Counted from the first letter of the stretch, positions 45,341 through 56,654 are shown. The stretch: 64,000 nt of DNA from Allolobophora icterica (GCA_963556255.1 OY744611.1:5002236-5066235); one strand, 5' to 3'. Translations and numbers: made by a program. The notes: generated from the letters alone by a model not told the origin.

Positions 45341-46197
45341 AAGTTTAGATCGTGTCATGAAACTAATAGCTTGTTGACGATAGCAATAATTTGGACAGTA
45401 ACACTTGAAAGACATCTCACCTTTCAGGTAACGCCAGATTTCTCTCTTGAACCGTTTTCTTGTAATTCTTCGATAAAAGCAAACGTCGACTGATATGAGA
45501 GATCTGATAACGTCTTCGTCTCTTGGCTTTATTGATGAATTCAATATCCAATGCAGACAGGACTTTTGTAAGATAATGTCCATTATCTCAAGTGGAAGAT
45601 CGTACAGCTAAAATGGAAACAGATGCAACATTTACACTGGAAAACTACATTGGGTATATAATAAGTATTATTCAGAATTTTACGAGAGCTCCTAAAAGGT
45701 ACATTGACATGGATTTCAATCGGCTCAACAAAATTTCGAACCATTACAATTTACAAGACATAACCAGTAGCGCAAGTAGTAATAAAGGTAGCCCTCTGGT
45801 GCAATTAGTAATTAGGCTAATTAATAGGCCATTAATTAATAGGTTATTAATTAATTATATAGCTTTTTTGTGTTTGTTGGAGCGAAAGTGATCTGTTCAC
45901 GCGACGGGACTTTGAAAATTTATCTGGTAACGGTAATGACGATCTGGTATCGGTCATGTGACACTGTCACGTGCATGCCAGTGTGTGCGTGCTAGCGTGC
46001 TAGTGCGCTTGTGTTCATGTATAAATAGTACGAAGTTTCCGGACAATTACATGCTCGTAGAAATGCCAACACTTTCGGTGAGTGTCGTGATAGTTGACAT
46101 TTTTATGAAATTCTGTTGCGGCGAACCATAGCCTATTTCAGACAAGTATCGATGATTTTCACGTTGCCGCCGGTTGTCATGTATCGATTGACTTCTT
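45341..46197. other. No recognisable gene
   Basis: Contains short tandem attaattaatag words near 45815-45860 but no gene I can support. Confidence 0.35.
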
Positions 46198-46226
46198 CGA
46201 ATGAATGAATGAATGAATGAATGAAT
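46198..46226. repeat. (GAAT)n microsatellite
   Basis: Run of gaat units about 40 bp outside the integrase-tail end of the endogenous virus. Confidence 0.9.
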
Positions 46227-46267
46227 TATTTGTATTTCAGTATTCCGTGTCGCGTGAGCGATCAATA

Positions 46268-47380
46268 TCACAATGTGGTCAAGTTTTCGTTATCAACCCA
46301 GGAGTTAAATGATTCGGGGTTACCGAGCCACTTTACGAAAGATTTCTTTCCGCGTCTTCTAATGATCTTTTCGATCCTATAAATTTCTTGAGTCGTCCTT
46401 TGTAACTCCAGTTCGTAAAAAGTGCCCTGAATTTCTTCTCCGTTATAATCTGTTATCTTGTAGGTTGGTGGATCTGTGTATTGAACTTGGGTAAACGTTG
46501 ATCCATCGTTGCTCGCAGATAAAATCCAGCTTGCTATCTGGTATGTGCCTCTGTTGCGTCTTATCGCTTTCAACACAATTCCAAAAATTTTAACCGGCTC
46601 AGGACATTTTATCTGCAGCCAGACATTTAGAATTGATCTACTATCCGCGATCCAAGTTCCGTTTGAGCCATCTGCATTTAGACTATTGAAAGCTCCATAC
46701 GCTTGATACTTGTCAGTAACAATTGAACTAGCACCTGCCATAAATCCGGCAACACTTTCCTCAGCCTCCAAATTAGGCATGTGTCCGATATGACACTTTT
46801 TAAGAGCATTATTATCCGCTCTACTAAGAGCGTTATCCACGTAATTTTTGGTGGAGGCATCTTGAGGATTAGTGGGATCGCTTAAATCGGTTATAGATTT
46901 TTGTCTCATTGCGATATCTTGGTTAACATCGACTTTCTGGTCGCCGGACGATTTACCGAATCGTATTATAATTTCCGTTCCCACTTTGCACAAGAAACCT
47001 TCGATCGATTGCAACGTTATAGGTTGGTTTAAATAACCTTGAATTCTGTTTAACAGATTACCCAAGATCAACGCAAACAGTTTGTATTCGCGTAGATCCT
47101 TACACCCCATATTACGTTGGCGATCCGAACCCACACTTAAAAATAGATTGCCGGTCATAACGTCACCAGTTTTAGAAACTTTAATTACACCGCTATTAAT
47201 ATCAAGGTAATTTTTTGTAGCACCATCTTGGGCGTTAGTAGGTTCTTACACGTTGACAAGTTTATGAGAATCTAAATTAATGTTCTCGGTCGCAACATTT
47301 GTTCCATCCATACGCAGGAAAGTAGCATTTCCTCTTTCCGAGTATCCAACATCAGTATGTCCGAATTTATCCACAGGCAT
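46268..47380 (-). pseudogene. Fibre/discoidin gene B fused in frame to integrase C-terminal tail
   Basis: Start MPVDKFGHTDVGYSE at 47380. It has phage-fibre-like shaft units (ATFLRMDGTN; DLSDPTNPQDASTKNYVDNA) and a discoidin (F5/8 C-like) sugar-binding-type domain (WLQIKCPEPVKIFGIVL, then SASNDGSTF). At about 46477 the sequence changes without losing frame to a chromodomain-like integrase tail (EIYRIEKIIRRRGKK, then FVKWLGNPESFNSWVD). A TAA at about 47247 interrupts the shaft where copy A has TTA. The expected role is receptor attachment. The tail belongs to the retroviral-type integrase of these elements, whose catalytic part is absent. The long open part is 296 codons (47158-46268). Confidence 0.8.
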
Positions 47381-47387
47381 ATTTAGC

Positions 47388-47389
<2 letters not shown>

Positions 47390-47431
<42 letters not shown>

Positions 47432-47513
47432 CCCAAGGTACATATGATCCCTTGGGGACTTAGATATTAATTTGTTGTTATGTTATTTCCAGGAGATCAG
47501 GCCTCGTCCTCCG

Positions 47514-47582
<69 letters not shown>
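47390..47582. repeat. Two AT dinucleotide arrays bracketing a dispersed-repeat fragment
   Basis: atatat runs at about 47391-47425 and 47516-47582. Between them, ttgccccaaggtacatatga is the inverse of a word at 31731-31750, so an unrelated repeat fragment lies between the two fibre genes. Confidence 0.85.
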
Positions 47583-47589
<7 letters not shown>

Positions 47590-47663
47590 TACATATATAT
47601 TATTTATAATAAAATTAACAGTTTGGTGAGCTCATGAGCTCAAAGGAGGATGAATACCACGAT

Positions 47664-48358
47664 TTAAGTATCGTAAATGTATAATTGTATGCAATGAAGT
47701 CCTACGTTAATCTGATCGGGAATATGTGTTTTCGTAAAATTAATCTGTAATACTGATACGCAGTATTCGTTGAAATATTGAAAAATGACGGGGCAGTTGG
47801 GGTTCTCAATAACGGAGTCGTCAACGTTAAAAAATCGTAAATGTCGAATCGTCATCGTTACGCCCTGATATGGTCCAAAACGCCATGTCTATTTTAAATA
47901 CTTTATTGGTGGATTTCAACGCGATTCGCCAAATTTTAACCGGCTCTGGACATTTTATCTGTATCCAGCTATTTAAAGCTTCACTAGAAACCCAAGATCC
48001 GTTCAAACCGTCCGCGTTGAGACTATTAAACGCTCCGTACGCTCGATATCCATCTATGTGTGAACTGGCACTAGTGACGAATCCGGTACTAAATTAAACG
48101 GTTTCTAAATTAGGTATATATCCGAGAAAAAATATTTTTTTGAGCAATATCCACGTAATATTTGGTAGCACCATCTTGGGGGTTAGTAGGTTCTAACACG
48201 TTGACAAGTTTATGAGAATCCAAATTAATATTCGCGGTCGCCGCGTTTGTTCCATCCATACGAAGGAAAGTAGCATTTGCTTGAGACAATGTAACTCCTC
48301 CGGCAATTACTCTTTCTGAATATCCAACATCAGTATGTCCGAATTTATCCACAGGCAT
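47664..48358 (-). pseudogene. Fibre/discoidin gene A
   Basis: Begins MPVDKFGHTDVGYSE at 48358, identical to gene B's start. Next comes the shaft unit QANATFLRMDGTNAATANIN and the repeat LEPTNPQDGATKYYVD. After a frameshift near 48110, the discoidin-type domain can be read (WIQIKCPEPVKIW, then LKSTN). A further frameshift near 47860 leads to a last part ending CIQLYIYDT (47664). Gene A keeps a proper C-terminal end of the discoidin domain, which gene B has lost to the integrase fusion. Likely trimeric receptor-binding protein of the virion. Confidence 0.75.
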
Positions 48359-48398
48359 ATTTTAGTATATATATATACACTGTATATATATTTTTATA

Positions 48399-48840
48399 TC
48401 AGAACAAACCGTTTATAACTTCTTGCAAATTAGCGCCATGGTTCATCATTTTCAACACGTACAAGTACAGATGACCGCAAAACACTTCGTTATCGGGCTG
48501 TATTCGTTCGCTGTTATAATAAACAGAACTCCGTAAATATTTCAGTAGCTCGGTAGGTGGAGGGAGACCATAACCATCGAAATATTTCGCCGAAATTTCG
48601 CCTTTCTTCTTGATCCAACACACCCAATGAGTCCGGCTTCCACTAGATTTATCTAGGTTAAGAATGCCGCTCTCGACAGCTCCCGGTCTCTCGGGCAACT
48701 CGTCTCGTAGGAACACGCCTCTAAAGTTTGTGATATTTAGTTTCTTCTTAGAGGCTTCTAGCAGTTGTATATTCGACAAAGGAACATTCGGTAATAACGA
48801 CTCCGCAAACGTCGATTTGACTAAAGTTTCTAAAACTCAT
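48399..48840 (-). CDS. Adenain-like cysteine protease
   Basis: Open on the minus strand to a stop at 48399; the frame extends upstream of the codon at 48779 to about 48840. In residues counted from 48779, the catalytic set is visible: H51 in GSRTHWVCW, D68 in KYFDGYGLPPP, Q94 and C101 in QPDNEVFCGHLYLYVL. The Q-to-C distance (7) equals that of adenovirus protease (adenain), whose acidic residue is Glu rather than Asp. Family role: maturation of virion proteins. The usual ATG is not visible in frame (a TGA lies just upstream), so the start may be lost by a frameshift. This is the best preserved viral gene. It lies between the polymerase and fibre gene A, spaced by 20-40 bp. Confidence 0.85.
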
Positions 48841-48871
48841 TTTATAATCAACGAATAGATTCTTTATGTGC

Positions 48872-51800
48872 TCAGCGTAAGGAGTAATGTCCGTACGCTA
48901 ATGTGTGAAAACCGTCCTCCATTATTACTCGTTTGTCATCATCCGCGGATAATGCGGCTTTATCTACCTGTTCGGCATAAATATCGTGATGATACGATCT
49001 AAAGACGTTCATTTTTCTTAGTCCTTCTCCTTTGGTAAAAAGACAGTTTTTATAATCATCGTGAGTTATCGTTTTCTTAACAACATTTTTCATAATGCCT
49101 TTACACTTCTTATTATCTTCGCCATCCATTCTATGCGAGTACAACTTGGCCCTTAAACCTATAAACTCGTAAATCTGTTTTCCTCCGGTTTCGTCTTTGA
49201 ACATACCGATAATTTTCTTGTTAATTCCGGTCCTTAAACGCGATGGTGATCTGCAGGGTAATCACTCGTATCGAATCGAACCGAAACGTCTTCGGCGATG
49301 TCCTCGTAAAAATCTTCTGTTTGTATTTCATATGCCAACGAATCTGTATCGGTAAATAACAATTTAGCTCTGTCTCCGTATTTTTGTCGTATAAAATTGT
49401 AATGAAAGTCATACATCAAAGTTTTACTCAAGTCTAATATACACATGCCTAGATATATCGGTTTATCATAAAACAACTTCGTTCTTTTCATGTGAACGGC
49501 GATTAGATTCTCGTCGAAAATCGTCAGGCGGTCATAATTAGTTTTTGCAGCTAGCTTAATATCATCCTTCTCGTGACATACCAATTTTATATCTAAATGA
49601 TTTTCGATCCCTTCCAGGGTTTTTCCAAAGACGCTATTGTTCATCAGTTTGAAAAAATCTTTCTCAAAGTTATTAGCAGCACTCGTTCTCAATTCAGTGT
49701 TTAGATCTACAGAATACTTCAACGAAGCGCTTTCTTCGAATAATATCCCTCTCTGAATTTTCACGATTTTCGTACAACTTCAAATTTTCGTGGTGTAGAA
49801 TGTATTTTTTTTATCGTCCAAGTTCGGAATTAGTTTTGGCAGATCAGATAATTACGGACAGATGTTCTCGGGAGCCAGAGAGTAGTCGTTGTGGAGATCG
49901 TGGTGAACTTCCGGATATTCCAAATCGACTTCCAATATACACGATCCTAATATTTTCCAATAATTTAGCTCGGCGTCGCTCATCCATTTAAATCCACGAG
50001 TCGGTAAAGGTTTGCTCATCGCCCAACCGTATAAATTATTAGCGTCTAGATAAGTTACGAATGACGAAGGCTCGTTGTTGTCGAATTTATCCGCCGTCAT
50101 ATACTTATTGTTGGCGTTCCCATAACGATTCGAAATTGTTCTGATTCCTCCTCTTATTCCGTGCTTAATCATCAGAATCATATCGTAATCGCTCAACAAC
50201 TCCAACTTTATACCGGTCAACTTCAAAGAGGCATCCCAGGACAGTCCCGGTGAAGTGTAATAATATGTGGGATCTAGCAGGTTATTCTTCATGCATACGT
50301 CTGTAAAGTGTTCGATAACATCGGCTAACAGCAGAACATCCGAAACATTATGCACATCATGGTATTCTCTAAACGTTTAACATCCGAATGCATTCCATAC
50401 ATTTTTGGCGTGATCGCAATCTTCATCGCTAATATCTGATTCGTTCAGCCTCGAATAGAATGCGGACTTGGGAGGTAGTTTGGTTTCGTCAAATCTATCG
50501 ACGGAAGCAACGTAAAGAAATTGCGAGGTGATCACGGTGAGAAAATTAAATGCGTTCCTAATAACGAAGCGAAGTACATATCGTTTAGCAGAGAAGTGAT
50601 CGTCGATACATTTCTAAACAAAGAAGGGAAAGAAATTAACGTTAGACGGCAATTGCGATTCATCGACAGTTTTAGATTCATGGCCTCAATCATTGAGTAC
50701 GAGTAAAATCCCTTATTGAGTAAAAGATCGAGCTGTTTCCCAGAATATAATGCAACAATGTCTTTGCATTGTTCTTTCTTCAGATTCTTAGATAAAGCGT
50801 CAAGACCCGAGGCCATGAATCTAAAACTGTCAATGAATCGCAATTCCCGTCTAACGTTATTTCTTTCCCTTCTTTGTTTAGAAATGCATCGACGATCACT
50901 TCTCTGCTAAACGATATGTACTTCTCTTCGTTATTAGGAATGCATTTAATTTTCTCACCGTGATCACCTCGCAATTTCTTTACTAATAGATGGCTATCGT
51001 ATCCGGACAGATTATGAAATACTACTGGAAAAAACTTCGGAACTTTATAGTCTAGATTACAACCATTATGAGCGGCCCCTCTAAAAATACCGCTCAAATG
51101 ACAGTGGTCTCTAACCCGATCTGTACCCAACGCCCCTCCACAGATATGACATAAAGTAGCTACTTTGAAACTTTTCCGGTCTTCTTGAGTAAATATCATT
51201 TTCTTCGGAAACTTAAACTGATTGTATATTCGTTTTATAGTCTCTTCGAGACTATCTACGAATATTTGACCGATATCATCGTCTTCGCTCTCTGCCGTGT
51301 ACGTTACAGGATCTTGTTGATAGTATATATCGTCGAAGCATTTTACGTAATAACAAAAGGAGGTAGGCGTGTGTTTTTGGTATTTATTAGTGTAAGACAC
51401 GCAAGGATCTGGCTGGCATGAGTCTATAGGTTTGATGAAAGATTCGAAATCTGCATAAACTATAAAGGGAACTCTCATGGACCTATTATAATTTTTAAAA
51501 CTTAACATAGTTCCCGGTTCTGGGACATCTATTTTTTAAGCGACTTTTTGAGAACAGTACTCCGTATGTTTATTATGCGCTTCTATTCTTGTATTACCGT
51601 TTACACAAGTTCTACAATAGTGCATTGAATTATGGGATTTTTATGTTCGTGATGATAACAATCTGTTAAAATTCAACGATAGAAAGTTTATCGTCCCGTT
51701 GATTAGACACATAAATTGGGAATATTATTTTATTTTCATAACCGAATACGTCGACGCTGATATTATTATTTCTTTCAAACTTGCCTATTACATTAGCATC

Positions 51801-52779
51801 CGCAGCAACCGGAAATTCGATACCGCTCCAATCGAGTTTCTTGGATTGTTTGATTAATTCTTTCGTAATTCTTTCGGGATGATTGTCCGTTGGATTTAAC
51901 GCTCTAGCAATGCACCACTTGAAACATTGGTCGTCACTATTTTTCATATTGATTATAGCCTTTTTGCTAGATTGTATTGTAGGCAACGGAATGTAAGAAC
52001 TGCCTTTCAGTGGTTTATAAACAGCAGTATTGACATCTAATTTTTCAACAGCCACGAATCTCCAATTACATCCCCGCATCTGAAAACTTGCCATAGTCTC
52101 TGCGATCTTGTTTATTGCATTATTGTATGTTTCGTTAATATCGCTAGCATCTAAAATAACTTCAGTTTTCGAGACGAATGGAACATTCGCGGATTCTTCT
52201 TGTCCGGATTTCATATCAACGCGCTCCATAGCACATGTAAGAACGAGTTGAACCTTAACCTGACGATTTCTTGACAACAGATTAACTACCTGCGGTCTAA
52301 CGGCGTTAAGAAAAGACACGGCATCGATTCCAGAAGAACCATCGATCGTGTATTGTTTAGTAAATCCTTTAATAGCCGATGCAGTCTTTCGAATTTCGAA
52401 CTTCTTTGTATTGATTTTAACAAAGATATTCTTTGTTTTCGATTTAAACGATTCCAGTCTTTCGTTCACATGTTTCTTTACTTTTGGAGGTATGTAACTA
52501 ATTAACCAATCTGCAAAAGAATTAATATTAATATTCGACCTAACCTTAGTTTTCAACTCCCTGAGAACTTTATTTGCAGAAGAAATGTACTTACTCGGAG
52601 TTAGGATTGGGGCTCGAATATCGGGAACAGACTGGAGAGTCGAACAAATTTCCTCCTCCGTTAAAATCTTTGCTGATAGCAGCAATTAGATCCGCCTTTC
52701 GCAGTTTAAAATAACCAACCAAGCCGTTCCGTTTTGCCATAACTCTCAATTCTTTTACAGTTTTCAACTTGTAGTCCAT
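48872..52779 (-). pseudogene. Family-B DNA polymerase with SAP domain and embedded HNH module, decayed
   Basis: Start ATG 52779: SAP-like DNA-binding motif (KTVKELRVMAKRNGLVGY, then RKADLIAA). After a frameshift at about 52676 comes an N-terminal region (52675-51666) ending with DDQCFKWCIARALNP. A C2HC zinc finger lies at about 51560-51640. Exonuclease: motif I VPFIVYADFES (51472), an HNH/endonuclease-VII-like insert CHICGG...RDHCHLSG...AHNGCN (51154-51050), motif II FHNLSGYDSHLL (about 51020), motif III YHDVHNVSDVLLLADV (50365-50310). Palm: motif A YLDANNLYGWAMSKPLP (50040), motif B KLMNNSVFGKTLEG (49650), motif C LLFTDTDSLAYE (49362). C-terminal part to 48872. Damage: frameshifts near 52676, 51640, 50860, 49820 and 49230; TAA near 51525 and 50378; inverted duplication 50514-50983. 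Protein-primed PolB family. Confidence 0.88.
50514..50687 (+). repeat. Inverted duplication inside the polymerase gene, arm 1
   Basis: 174 bp that are the reverse complement of 50810-50983 with about six differences (about 97 % identical), separated by a 122-bp spacer. Arm 1 reads the polymerase segment on the plus strand (GEKIKCVPNNEAKYIS, then REVIVDTFLNKEGKEINVRR) without the frameshift. The in-place copy (arm 2) lacks one T near 50860 and is frameshifted. Confidence 0.95.
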
Positions 52780-52799
52780 TCCTTTATATATACACTAGC

Positions 52800-54025
52800 T
52801 GGTTTACACGGCGTTGCCCGGGGTTATAAGTTTCAATCCCTGTAGCGAATAAGCAACAAATTTAGGTAGCGAATAAGGAAGAAATTTAGGCGACCTGCGG
52901 GATAGACTGCTTCACAGTCTTGTGTACGCCTTCTGGCGTACAGGGGAGACAGCTTCGCAGTCTTGTATACGCCTTCTGGCGTCTACCGACCTATGCCGTG
53001 GACTGACTGCTTCGCAGTCGCCCTCTGAATAAGGAAAAAAATTAGGTATAAGTTTCAATCCGTGTAGCGAATAAGGAAGAAATTTAGGCGACCTGTGGGG
53101 GAGACTGCTTTGCAGTCTTGTGTACGCCTTCTGGCGTACAGCGGAGACTGCTTCGCAGTCTTGTATACGCCTTCTGGCGTGTTGCGACCTCTGCCGTGGA
53201 CTGACTGCTTCGCAGTCGCCCTGTGGCGGCGACTGCTTCGCAGTCTTGGACGCCCTTGTGGCGTCAGGCGACCTGCGGGGAGACTGCTTCGCAGTCTTGT
53301 AGACGCCTTCTGGCGTACAGCGGAGATTGCTTCGCAGTCTTGTATACGCCTTGTCGCGTCTTGCGACCTCTGCCGTGGACTGACTGCTTCGCAGTCATGG
53401 AGGCCCTTGTGGCGTCTGGCGACCTAAGGGGAGACTGCTTCGCAGTCTCCCGTGGACTGACTGCTTCGCAGAGCCAGAGGGTGAACCGGGCGTTGGTGGG
53501 TTAAAGAAAACGCCAGAAATCTAGCCCTCACTGCCTGTCTGTAGTCGGCGTCGCTCTTAGTAAAGCCGACTGGTTGTTTCATAAGAGAGCTAATTTAGAT
53601 GTTTGTCTTTGAACATACAATTTTGCTGTAAAACGATGAATATAGTTCGAATCGATCGTAATTAAATTTTGTGCAAAGTAAACAACGTCGTTATGCGCAT
53701 TATTAATGACGTTGGGGAATACCGGCGCCATAAATAGGACCGCTTGTCGTTATGCGCATTATTAATGACGTTGGGGAATACCGGCGCCAGAAATAGAACC
53801 GTTTCGAGCTGGGGCGTTTGGGACGGTCGGTTGGGTAGTTTTTGGGCATTTTCACCATGTTAGCGGTGAAAAGGAGGTACACGAACCCCTCCACTGGGTG
53901 TCCCATGCCGAGGCCGACACACTAGTGAAGGTTTGGAGTGAAAAGGTGGAAAATTGTAGAAGTTAAGCCCGGTCAAATAGACAGACAGACAGAAAGATGG
54001 CTTTATTTATATAGATATATTTATA
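52800..54025. mobile_element. Hairpin-rich repeat inserted into the endogenous virus
   Basis: Lies between the polymerase start and the SAP gene's end. It begins cactagctggtttacacgg cgttgcccgggg and ends with a gacagacagac run followed by atggctttatttatataga. The inside repeats gactgcttcgcagtc and cgccttctggcg many times (52905-53470); both words are self-complementary hairpins. Two copies of cattattaatgacgttgggg lie at about 53698 and 53758. Base composition (GC-rich) differs sharply from both neighbours. The ends recall a family of dispersed invertebrate repeats. I cannot assign the class, and no encoded enzyme is seen. Reading frames here are by-products of the hairpin repeats. Confidence 0.7.
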
Positions 54026-54076
54026 TTCATATCTTTATGTATGGTTTAAGAAAAAACACAAAAATCTATTTATGTT

Positions 54077-54670
54077 TAATTGTTTTTTAAATCTATGTTT
54101 TCAATTTCTTTATCGTCCAGCTCATGCACTACGGAATCGATTGCTTTGTCATATTTTTCTAACGTTTCATCATCGACTACATGGCCGTTAATTCTATCGT
54201 ACACTTTAATTTCGTATCTATTTCTCTATACTTTTCCATTTTACGACTCGATTATTGGTGCGTTTTGCCCGTGCGCCTTAGCTGTTTTGTACATCGACGG
54301 ATACACGACAACATCACCGGTTTCTAGGTCTAAAATTTCTACTTTTCTGGGTTGATTTCTGATAAACCTCGCTCTGTCATACACGCCTTTCCGGAAGTTT
54401 CTTTTCAATATCAGTTCTTTCCGATATTCTTTCCAGTATCCTTTCTGATGTTCTTCCTGTTATTGTTTCCGCTGTTCTTTCCGATGTTCATTCTGCTGTT
54501 CTTTCTTCTGTTCTTGCCTTTGTAGTATCTCTAGTTTCTCTTTTTCTTAGATATCTTGAGCAAGAATCCCCTTTGCGATCAATGGAGCAATAAGTTCGGG
54601 CTTCTTGAGAAGAGCTCAAACCCTTAACGTTATGCTGGACCAGTAAGCTTCTCAGGTCTGGCAGTTTCAT
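54077..54670 (-). pseudogene. SAP-domain protein with NUMOD-like segment
   Basis: Start ATG 54670. The first 40 residues form a SAP-like helix pair (MKLPDLRSLLVQHNVKGLS). A frameshift near 54600 and a stop at about 54547 follow, then a Gln/Glu/Lys-rich linker (QRQEQKKEQQ). The C-terminal half carries VYPSMYKTAKAHGQ and NRYEIKVYD, resembling NUMOD1-type DNA-binding modules, and an acidic end finishing with a stop at 54077. SAP and NUMOD modules bind DNA; a genome-binding accessory role in the virus is an inference. At least two breaks make it non-functional. Confidence 0.6.
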
Positions 54671-54779
54671 CTTCTTATTACTAATATAAGTAAACATCTC
54701 TTTATGTACGTTTAAGAAAAAAAAAGAAATTTTATTCCTAGCCTTCGCACTTAGCATTTAGCATTTAAATCGCGGTGAG

Positions 54780-56074
54780 CTAAGACGAGCTCCTGCCGTA
54801 GACGACGTTTAGCTTCAGCCCATCCGATTGGAACTCTAGCAACTTGTCCGAAATTACGATAGCATAAGCTTCGGTTTCGGCCTGCACTGCCGTATTAAAT
54901 ATAGCTTTGATCTGAATATCGACGACCGACGATTTTAACCGCTCAGATTGCTTGCTAACGTCGAATACCATTAGCGGATATAGATCTTTATAATCATTCG
55001 GTGTTATATTACTCTGCGTTATCAACTGATCCATTCCGTAGAACTTTTCGCTAAATGTAGCCGCTGCTCGGTACGCTCTCGAGAATTGTTGATTAGGAAA
55101 CGATAGGTTGTAGTCCACAGGGGGTATCTTTCCTGATTCCTCATTACGTACATGTTCTTAAGATCGCAATGATCGAAGATCGACGGATTAGCTTCTTGAA
55201 ATCCGTCACGATTCGTCTGAAATCCTACGATTATATACCTCGGTTTTTCTGGAGATGTCTTGACACTAAGTCTGTAGCTGAAAGTAGTCGACTGAGGAGC
55301 AGTTATGGTATCGCATTTACGAGCGCGATAGGCTACAGCCAAGGACGCTTTCGATTCGATCGTTTTATACAACTGCATTTTTTCAATATCGGATGGAATA
55401 ACGTGCGGCATAAACCACGATATTTTGTCTATTGCCGCTTTTCTAGCCGCTGCATCGTGGCCTTTAAAAATTGCGTCGTCGTCGGGTTTACGCACTAATG
55501 TTAGCGTATGTTTCAAACCGTAAAGAATCTTGTCGTAATCATCGCAAAAACCGAAGATATGCTTTAGTGCAACCATAAATCTGAACGTTCCTTTAGCAGT
55601 CCGTTTTTGAATAAGATACTGTTGTCTCACCGTGAACCCTGTGTTATTATTAACGGTTGCGGAACTGTCTTTGTACCACAGCTAATTTAAACCTTGCGCC
55701 AGTTGAAAATCGTTTATGTATTTTAGCAATCCGAGCATCGTGGTAGCTTGACCCGGGTGAAATAACGTTTATATTTCTAAATTCGATAGAGAATACGATA
55801 TTTGACTAAATAGATGCACAAGCCCGTTGTTCGTAACATCCACCTAATCAGCATTAACGTATGCGGTGTTATCCGCTTAAGTCAGTCTTCCTTCAAATAG
55901 CAAATAAGACTCTGAAGGGTGGCTGAATAAGTCTTGACACTCGATATTGATACGAATCTCGCCTGTTGTGTTTAGATTCGTTCTCGCAGTAGGTTCGTAC
56001 TCGTTAAATTCGTACCGTTCGATACTCTCGTCCGTCAAAGGTTGTTCCGTCAATCTTAGTATATCTGATTGCAT
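54780..56074 (-). pseudogene. Probable major capsid protein, decayed
   Basis: ATG 56074, stop 54780, about 430 codons if read through. Blocks in order: ESYLLFEGRL (about 55890); then a stretch with TAA about 55878, TAG about 55846 and further stops to 55680; the open block 55630-55022 with KHIFGFCDDYDKILYGLKH and PRYIIVGFQTNRDGFQEANP and IFDHCDLKNMYV; then, after a frameshift near 55118, the C-terminal block FPNQQFSRAYRAAATFSEKF, then VFDVSKQSERL, then YAIVISDKLLEFQSDG. Size, position among virion-type genes and beta-rich blocks fit the double jelly-roll major capsid of Polinton-like viruses. I recall close relatives only as unnamed invertebrate proteins, so the capsid role is inferred from context. 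A structure prediction would settle it. Confidence 0.6.
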
Positions 56075-56120
56075 TTTTTATTAATAATATATGATTTTAT
56101 TTTTTCTAAATATAAATGAC

Positions 56121-56614
56121 CTACCCATCTTTCAGTCCAGCTCCGTTTAAACGTCTAACGAGATCTTGGATTCTAATAGCGCTCTTTGCATTGGAAGTTA
56201 AACCGTGTCCCATCATTAAATTATTTATATTCATAGTCTCCGAACGCGTTCCGTCGTTAATTAGTTTAGTTAGAACATCTTTACATTCTTCAGTAAAAAG
56301 TCTTTACTTTCTACCGGTTGCGGTTGGAACGCTGAAAGAGCTGAAAGCGCATGTAAAGCGATTTCCGTAGCAGCAGGCCTTGTAGTCGGTAAATTTTTGG
56401 GACTCATAATTTTAGCAACCGCTTTATCGACTAATCGTTTCCCGGTGTCAACAGCTGCAGTTTAACGAACAACCAGCGCTCTTTTCCCGATGTCTTTGGC
56501 AGCATCTTTTCCTACGCTGAGAGCGGTGGACGCTATTTGTTTAGCCGCATTCGCGTAAATAGTATCTTGAAATGACCCGCAACGATATCGAATATTCCTA
56601 CCCTCCGATAACAT
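56121..56614 (-). pseudogene. Small virion-protein candidate between DUF8207-like and capsid genes
   Basis: From ATG 56614 the frame reads MLSEGRNIRYRCGSFQDTIY, then KQIASTALSVGKDAAKDIG, a stop (TAA about 56463), and TAAVDTGKRLVDKAVAKI. After another break it ends SAIRIQDLVRRLNGAGLKDG at 56121. The middle is an alanine/lysine-rich amphipathic helix and glycine-ended tail like adenovirus pVI-type minor capsid proteins; that comparison is weak. Several frameshifts. A minor capsid or DNA-condensing role is inference only. Confidence 0.45.
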
Positions 56615-56654
56615 GTTGTTTCTTATACCTTCTTTTAGCAACTACTAACATTTT

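Noticed and set aside
49800..50000. Intron in the polymerase gene to explain the frame change
   Set aside because: No donor/acceptor pair is evident and other frameshifts and stops are present; decay is simpler.
53095..53504. Plus-strand frames with ASQSCIRLLA repeats
   Set aside because: Translation of the hairpin array in the inserted repeat; three overlapping frames show the same by-product.
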